Below, one piece after another: positions 58,752-64,000 of a stretch of DNA of 64,000 nucleotides. The position numbers and the translations under genes were made by a program. Location of the stretch: NCBI GenBank assembly GCA_014058105.1, contig JACGCM010001948.1, positions 3,596,001 through 3,660,000 on the forward strand. Reading direction: 5' to 3'. The notes beneath the pieces were generated by a model, which saw only the letters and a list, made by a program, of their open reading frames with translations, was not told the DNA's origin and did not search any database. Each line of letters opens with the position of its first letter. The first letter of the stretch is position 1. Source of the DNA: Kingdonia uniflora. Lineage: Eukaryota > Streptophyta > Magnoliopsida > Ranunculales > Circaeasteraceae.

Positions 58752-59032
58752 TGTTGAGTTTGTTGGGTGCTTGCATTGTTGGGTTTGTGGAACTGGTGTG
58801 GTTGTTGATTGTTGGGTGTGTGAGTGATTGCATTGTTGGGTTTGTGGAATTGCTATTGCGTATTGGGTTGTTTTTATTCGAATATTTCTGGGTTTTGTTC
58901 GAATACAAAGAATATTTTCTGAAAAATTGTAAATTGTTCCCCAAGTTGACTCTACATTTCTTGCAGGTGATTGGGTTGTGCAGTGGCTGATAAAATCTTT
59001 AATTGGGTTGTTCAAAGTGCTTTTGTGTATTA
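58301..59032 (+). promoter_or_regulatory. 5' region of the GRF-type pseudogene, with repeated motif and (CT)n
   Basis: Begins with C-rich runs (tataccccccagttgg, gtttacccccatg). Two copies of ctcgttcgaacgacaagag follow, 51 bases apart (58482, 58533); the core TTCGAA is palindromic. A (CT)n microsatellite is at about 58718-58749. A leader intron may end before 59033. A second copy of this arrangement is at 59930-60190. Confidence 0.4.
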
Positions 59033-59772
59033 ATGGGTGGTGGTAGCTTAAAGAAATCTGAGGTAATATTGGTTTTGTTTGAGAATTTATTTTGGTAAAA
59101 TTGTATTTATGTGTTATTGCATATTAGTGCATAAGGGTCAATTTTATACTATAAATGTCTCATATGTGATCAGGTAAAAAAAAAACTTTAATTTTGATTT
59201 TGTATTTGTGTCTCTTATAGGTTGAATGTTGCCCACTTTGTGATCAAGGTTCTCATAGTGTGGAGAGTTGTCCTTGGGTTTATAGCAAGTGCAGAAAACC
59301 CAATTGTAATGGCATAATGAAACTTTGTGTTTCAAAGACAACTAAGAACCCTAATAGGAAATTCTTAGCATGTCAATACTCAACTCGTGGGGGTTTTTAA
59401 TGGCTTTCAGAAGCAATTGGGAGACAAACTGAATCTAGTACAAGTTCCTTTGAAGGGTGATGTTTTGGGTGTGCTGGCACTGAACATTGGTGGAATCATT
59501 GTCCATGGAGAAGTATTATTTGTGAAAAGAAAGGTTGTGGGTCTCCAATGAAGTTGTGCACCTCTAGAACTCAGAGTAGCAAAGGCAAGAAGTTTCTCAA
59601 GTGTTAAAACATACTATGTGGGAAGTTCATATGGCTTGAAGATGCTATTGAAGCAGCTGCAAACAATAATGTTGGAACTAAGGATAAAGTGCACATAAAA
59701 GTGAAAATCAATGTAACAATGGATTTAAATAAGTTTTGTAGGGAGTTTAAGGGCAAGTCCAGTCTAGGATGA
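59033..59772 (+). pseudogene. Zinc-knuckle plus GRF-type zinc finger protein, interrupted by stops
   Basis: Exon 1 (59033-59062) is MGGGSLKKSE with a GT donor. Exon 2 starts at 59221 after CTTATAG: VECCPLCDQGSHSVESCPW (CX2CX4HX4C), then MKLCVSKTTKNPNRKFLACQ (GRF-like: C...NPxRxFxxC). A second copy of the pair follows: CFGCAGTEHWWNHCPW and MKLCTSRTQSSKGKKFLKC. The frame continues in phase to TGA at 59770 but has stops at 59398 (TAA), 59458 (TGA) and 59604 (TAA). Two fit CAA-to-TAA changes. About 193 residues if open. GRF fingers bind nucleic acid. This resembles the multi-copy plant At4g04775-like group. Cellular role unknown. Confidence 0.7.
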
Positions 59773-59929
59773 ATGTAATTGGTGTAATTGCAAGAGTACT
59801 TCAATTGCAATATGAGAATGTAGTTGGCACTGTGTTTATGAATGTAATAGTGGATTGTAAGAACACTCTAGTTTGTGTACTTGTGTTTATGTACTTGTAA
59901 GTCCAGTCTAGTTTTTTTGGAAAAGATTT

Positions 59930-60190
59930 TGTTTCGTTCGAACGACTTATATTGTCGTTCGAATGAGTCTCGGTTTTGGTTATTTTATAAAACAAATTTG
60001 GCTTGATTTTTTTATCTTTCTCTCTCTTTCTCAACTGTACTTCACCATTGTTGTTCTAAACTTGTTGATTGGGTCTTGATTGGAAGGGAAGTCGTTGTAA
60101 TTGCTATTTTCTCTCCTCCTCTAACTTCAATTCGTTGAGTGGATTTCATTTGGTAAGTTTCGCTCTCCGTGCTGTTTGTACCCTAGTTTT
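59930..60190 (+). repeat. Second copy of the GRF-gene 5' region
   Basis: tcgttcgaacgact (59935) and tcgttcgaatgag (59955), then ctctctctttctcaa, caccattgttgttc, aattcg and tttggtaag, all in the same order as 58482-58710. No GRF coding exons follow, so this is a truncated tandem copy. Confidence 0.6.
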
Positions 60191-60967
60191 TCTCTATGAT
60201 AATTCTTTGAACTTGAATTATGTTAGTGGATGTTTATTGGAGTTCGTGGGACGAACAAGGGTCGAAGATGAAGAGAAATATGTATTTTGGGCAAATTCTG
60301 TTTATGTTCAAACATGTTTTCATGTTTGAGTAAGAGGCAACATGTTCAAACATGAGAGGAAAAATTGGTTCAAAACCTTTATGTTCGAACATGTCTAGGA
60401 AAGAAAAAAAATTGGCATTTTTTTCACACCGTTTGCCTGCCTAGTGATGCGCACTTTGATCAATATTAAAGCTGACGTCTTAAAAAACCCACAAGTGCAC
60501 GGTGTACCGTTGAGTACCATGGTAGCGGGGTCGTATCCCAAGAGACTGTGGTGCAATTTATGTTTTGAGCTATTAATTTTATCCAATAAGAATGTTTTTT
60601 GTGTAGCTTTTGAAATTAAGAAAACAAATAAAAAGGTCATGATACGAGGTGGAGTGAGAACCAATGTTCTTTATTAGAGTATGTCACAAATTTCCGCTTC
60701 GCATATCCTTGGTTGGGTATATGCAATACATCATGAGATAAGAAAATAATCATTGGGAACTACTCATAAGCCACCTTACTCAACCATGGTCCGGTTGATA
60801 AGAACGAGTTATGCTTTCTTCTCCATGTTCCAAGCCATCTTGTAATGGTTAAAACAAGATCGTTTCCTTAGATTCTTTACTCCCTCGAATCCAAGTTATG
60901 GTCAACCTAGGATCGAAGGAAGAAGAATATACATTAAAACGAAAAAAGAGAAAGTAACTACTCTAGC
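60191..60967. other. Unassigned sequence
   Basis: Holds four closely spaced palindrome-like words (tgttcaaacatg, catgttcaaacatg, atgttcgaacatg) at 60305-60395 and a GC-richer patch at 60475-60560 (acggtgtaccgttgagtacc) resembling transposon sequence. No gene recognised. Confidence 0.35.
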
Positions 60968-61569
60968 TGTAATGGCCTAATTCTGTAGCTCGAAATGGCT
61001 CAAAATTAGCTCTTACACCAAATATATCTGTGAGAAAAATTAATGTAAAGTAAAAAATGACACAAGTAATTTAGCGTAGAAAACCTTTGAATAGGTAAAA
61101 AACTACGACCTCGAGTTGAGGATTTTTGTAACAGTAACTTTTATTGCTTGAGACTGATATCTTATTACAAGTGATCTCTCGAACTATAAATACTTGATCT
61201 TGTAAATAAGAAGTTTTGTGGTGTTTAGAATCTAGAAATTCCTCTGTTAGAATCTAGAAAATCTAGTTTTTCTTAATTTTTCTATTTCCTTTGGAACTTT
61301 TTCTTTATATAGACCTTACCCGTAGCTCGTTATCGTACTGAAGCACGTTCTCCGAATAATGAGGTAAGTGGTAGTTGACTGTATAATTGTTGAGCTCGTG
61401 GGAGACAAGTATCTTTAACTTGTTTATATTTTTTGTAGTGCTCGATCTATGTTCTTTATCAATTCGTGGTCTAGGTGGCAATGCTGACTGTTCATATCAC
61501 ATGTGAAACACGTGAGTCTGATACTGAGGTAGTTCAAATTTGGGTTAGGTCAAATGATAGGTCCCTACA
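60968..61569 (-). mobile_element. LTR of a retrotransposon (about 602 bp)
   Basis: On the minus strand a polypurine tract (GCGAGGGGGCGAT) is followed by TGTAGGGACC, and the unit ends ...GGCCATTACA. Inside, CTCGAGGTCGTAGTTTTTTA and GTTTTCTACGCTAAATTACT resemble the R/U5 part of plant LTRs. A 3' LTR in minus orientation fits, with internal sequence to the right (61570 on). The other LTR was not found, so the element is partial or runs beyond the window. Confidence 0.55.
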
Positions 61570-62679
61570 ATCGCCCCCTCGCATCTGAAGGTACAAGTGG
61601 CTTTGGTTGAGAAAGAACCTGTGTATTGTGGTGTTGGATGTTAAAAAGAGAAGTATTAATGCGGATTTGACTGGTTGGGCACTCAGTATTTTTTTATGGA
61701 GGGATGTATCTGACATTTATAATGATGAAAAAGATTGATGTATTTGACGCCTGGGGTTCCGAGAGTGGTTTTGTTTGAATGATGACTGCTTTGGAAACAT
61801 ATATGCACATTAAATGTGAGTGTAATATAAATAGTACATGTATGGCAAAGTTCGTTGTGGTTGTAATATTCTTTTGATTCTCTGAGTTATAATGGTGAAG
61901 ACCTGACGAATGGTATATGAAGAGAAAGTTTCTGCTAAAATGCAGAAGTTGAAGTTATGATATTTTGAGGATCAAACATTGGAGATGTCCACCCCAATTC
62001 CCGTACCACGGACGTATTACGGTATGTCAGAAGAAAAAGCGGTTGAAGTTAAGGATGACTTTTACCATATGGGGTTTGGGGTTATTTGATAGGCATGAAA
62101 AATGCCTATTTTTGTCATTAAATTTGCATGATCTAGAACCTTATTTATTGTTTTATTGGGCCTAATTGAAGTATGTTTTTATTATTGCAAGTAAAGAGAC
62201 ATTTGTGATCAAACCGCTCTTAAAGCCCAACTCTTACAAGTTAAAGAGTTGTTGGAGATGACCAATTGTCAAGAACTGCTAGAGATGGCCTAGTTGTCAA
62301 GAGTTGTTGAAGCTGCTGGAAGACTTAGTAGTCAAGCCTTGCTAAAATATCTTCACAAAACCAGGAGTTGTTGAGAGTGAGTAGGACTTTTATTAGAGGA
62401 TAAAGAGATAGAGGAGAAGAGGGGAGAGCTTATCTTTTTTTTCTCTGGAACCACTGTAGCTTTATTCTTCCAGAGAATTATATTATTTTTGGAGAATCTT
62501 GGGAAATCAATGTAAGTTCTTATTCTTATCAATGATCAATTATTTATTTTTATTTTTATTTTTATTTACACAATTTGATATGAGAAACACGGTTCTATCT
62601 ATGCATCCCTAAAGAATGACAACCCTAACTTATACAACAACACCTGATTTGATACGGTCTATCAAATGGTACCTTTGTC
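61570..62679. other. Probable retrotransposon interior or flank, unassigned
   Basis: A plus-strand patch (about 61945-62065) reads DQTLEMSTPIPVPRTYYGMS without a stop and looks coding, family unknown. tttatttttatttttatttt at 62546-62567 is a short A/T repeat. No gene recognised. Confidence 0.35.
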
Positions 62680-63653
62680 GGGGAGAAGAGGAGGAAGGGG
62701 AAAGGGGAAGGTAAGAGAGAAGAGAAGAAAAAGTTGGGAGGGGAAAAAAGAAAAGAGGGGGAGGAAAAAAAGAGAAAAGGAAGGGTAAATGAGGTAGAGA
62801 AAAAAATGAGGAAAAGGAGAGAGGAATAAGAGAAAAGAAAAAGGGAGATATGAGGAGTGGGGAGGAGGGAGGAGGGAAAAGAGTAAAAAAGAAAAATTAG
62901 AGGAAATAGTGGATAGTGAAAGAGGGAAAATGGGATAATATGGAGGAAGGGATGAGTTGAGGGTATGAAAAAGGAAGGGGATGGATGAAAAAAGTGAGAA
63001 GAGTGTGGAGGTGGTAAGGGGAAAAAAAGAGGAAAAAGGGGGGTGAGAGAAGAAAGGTGAAAGGAGTTGAAGAGAGGAAGAATAAGTAAAAGGAAGATAG
63101 TGAGGAGGTGGAAAAGGGTGAAAGGAGAGGAAATAAAAGTGGAAGGGAGGAAAGGGGGAGTAAAAAGGGAGAGGGAAGGGGGGGGGGAGTGAGGAGATAA
63201 ATAGAAAGGGAAGTGGGAGGAAGGGGTGAGTAGAGAGAGAGAGTAAAAAATATAAAGTAAATAAGTGAAGGGGAAGAGGAAGAGAAGAAGGGGGTAGGGA
63301 TGGGGGGTAGTAGGAGAGGGGGGTAAAGAAAGAGGTGAATAAAGGTGAGAGTGGAGGTGGGGGAAAAAAGGATAAGAAAGGAGGATAAGAGGAGAGGAGG
63401 GATGAAGGGGGGTAAAAGGAAGAAAAGATGAGGAAAGTATGGAAAAAGATAGATGAAGAGGTAAGAATAAAAAAGAAGAATAAGAGGAGGGGGTATAAAG
63501 AGGATGAAAAAGGGAAATAGAAGGAGTAAGGAAAGTGTGAGAGTGGGTAGTAAGGTGTGGAAAGTAGTAAAGGAAAAAAGGTGAAGAATTAGTAGGTGGT
63601 GTAAGGAAAAGAAGTAAGGAAGAGAGGAAGAGAGGAAGAGAAGAAAAAGAATT
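62680..63653 (+). repeat. 974-base polypurine-rich tract with no cytosine
   Basis: From after the C of ttgtcg (62679) to before the C at 63654, the plus strand contains only A, G and scattered T. It is not a simple repeat: gga, gaag and aaaagg mixtures vary throughout, with G-runs up to nine or ten (near 63178-63187) and A-runs up to eight. The minus strand is thus a G-free CT-rich strand. No open frame or known domain. Confidence 0.93.
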
Positions 63654-64000
63654 TCCCTTTAGTCTTTAATGAATATACCCACAAAAAGAAGTAGGGTTTT
63701 CAGTGAATATACCCACAAAATCTCTCTCAAATCACAACAAAATTCTCCATCTCTCTCTCTAAAAATATCGGCTCTCTCTTTCACAATTTCTCTCAGCAAT
63801 CGACGTTTGAGTTGGGTTTACAAAATCTTACTAAAACCTCTATCTGATTTGGGGGTTTTAATCTCTTCTTTGAGAGTTTTAAGCTTTGATTTGGGGGTTT
63901 TTACACTCCTGATTTCCTCTAATTTGGTCTCTCTAAAACGTATCTGATTTGGGAGATTTACACTTCTGCATTTCTCTTATTTGTGTTCGATTTCTTCTAT
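63654..64000 (+). other. Pyrimidine-rich leader-like sequence after the purine tract
   Basis: An immediate compositional switch to CT-rich sequence. gtgaatatacccacaaaa occurs twice (63668 with one change, 63702). A tctgatttgggggtttt-type word occurs three times (63842, 63889, 63945). It looks like a 5' leader or LTR start, cut by the window end. Confidence 0.4.

Noticed and set aside
58472..58990. 172-codon plus-strand frame
   Set aside because: Runs through the CT repeat and intron-like leader; composition of untranslated sequence, no domain.
58585..59015. 118-119-codon minus-strand frames rich in RERERER and TNPTMQ
   Set aside because: Produced by the (CT)n microsatellite and low-complexity 5' region of the GRF pseudogene.

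Overview
The window is nuclear DNA of a flowering plant, most likely a eudicot. Genes carry GT-AG introns, a DYW-type pentatricopeptide-repeat (PPR) gene and MIR169 hairpins are present, and plant Ty1/copia, Ty3/gypsy (Tat-like), CACTA, LINE and SINE elements fill most of the space. I cannot name the species. Only two protein genes look intact: an OTP81-type PPR-DYW gene (50365-52599, minus) and a two-exon GDSL esterase/lipase (56196-57568, minus). Three MIR169-type hairpins are the other likely functional genes.

Layout. (1) 1-15.0 kb: a decayed copia element on the minus strand, split inside its integrase by a ~10 kb non-autonomous CACTA element (2761-12809). The CACTA element carries plus-strand pieces of at least five host genes: a RAD54-type SNF2 helicase, an AGO4-clade Argonaute, a BOR boron transporter, a subtilase and a serine carboxypeptidase. 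(2) 15-19.6 kb: unresolved sequence, then a broken plant-mobile-domain (MAIN-like) gene. (3) 19.7-54.1 kb: a tandem array of about four units, each made of an OTP81-like PPR locus plus its upstream flank. Unit 4 keeps the intact PPR gene; units 1-3 keep only PPR debris. Three flanks (units 1, 2 and 4) each hold a minus-strand MIR169 hairpin with a conserved TATA box upstream. The array is broken up by a solo LTR (23447-24269), LINE 3' ends, and a copia element (31251-48480) that itself contains a 12.2 kb Tat-like gypsy element (32266-44449). The gypsy element has tandem repeats and an antisense ORF between pol and its right LTR. (4) 54.1-58.3 kb: the GDSL gene. (5) 58.3-60.2 kb: a zinc-knuckle/GRF-type pseudogene with a duplicated 5' region. 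(6) 60.2-64 kb: an LTR of another retrotransposon, then a 974-base stretch (62680-63653) with no C at all on the plus strand.

How the parts relate: OTP81 homologues act in chloroplast RNA editing, MIR169 in silencing NF-YA mRNAs, and GDSL enzymes are secreted hydrolases. There is no operon-like logic. What links the PPR and MIR169 copies is segmental duplication. The most unusual items are the C-free polypurine tract, the gene-capturing CACTA element, and the co-duplicated PPR/MIR169 array.
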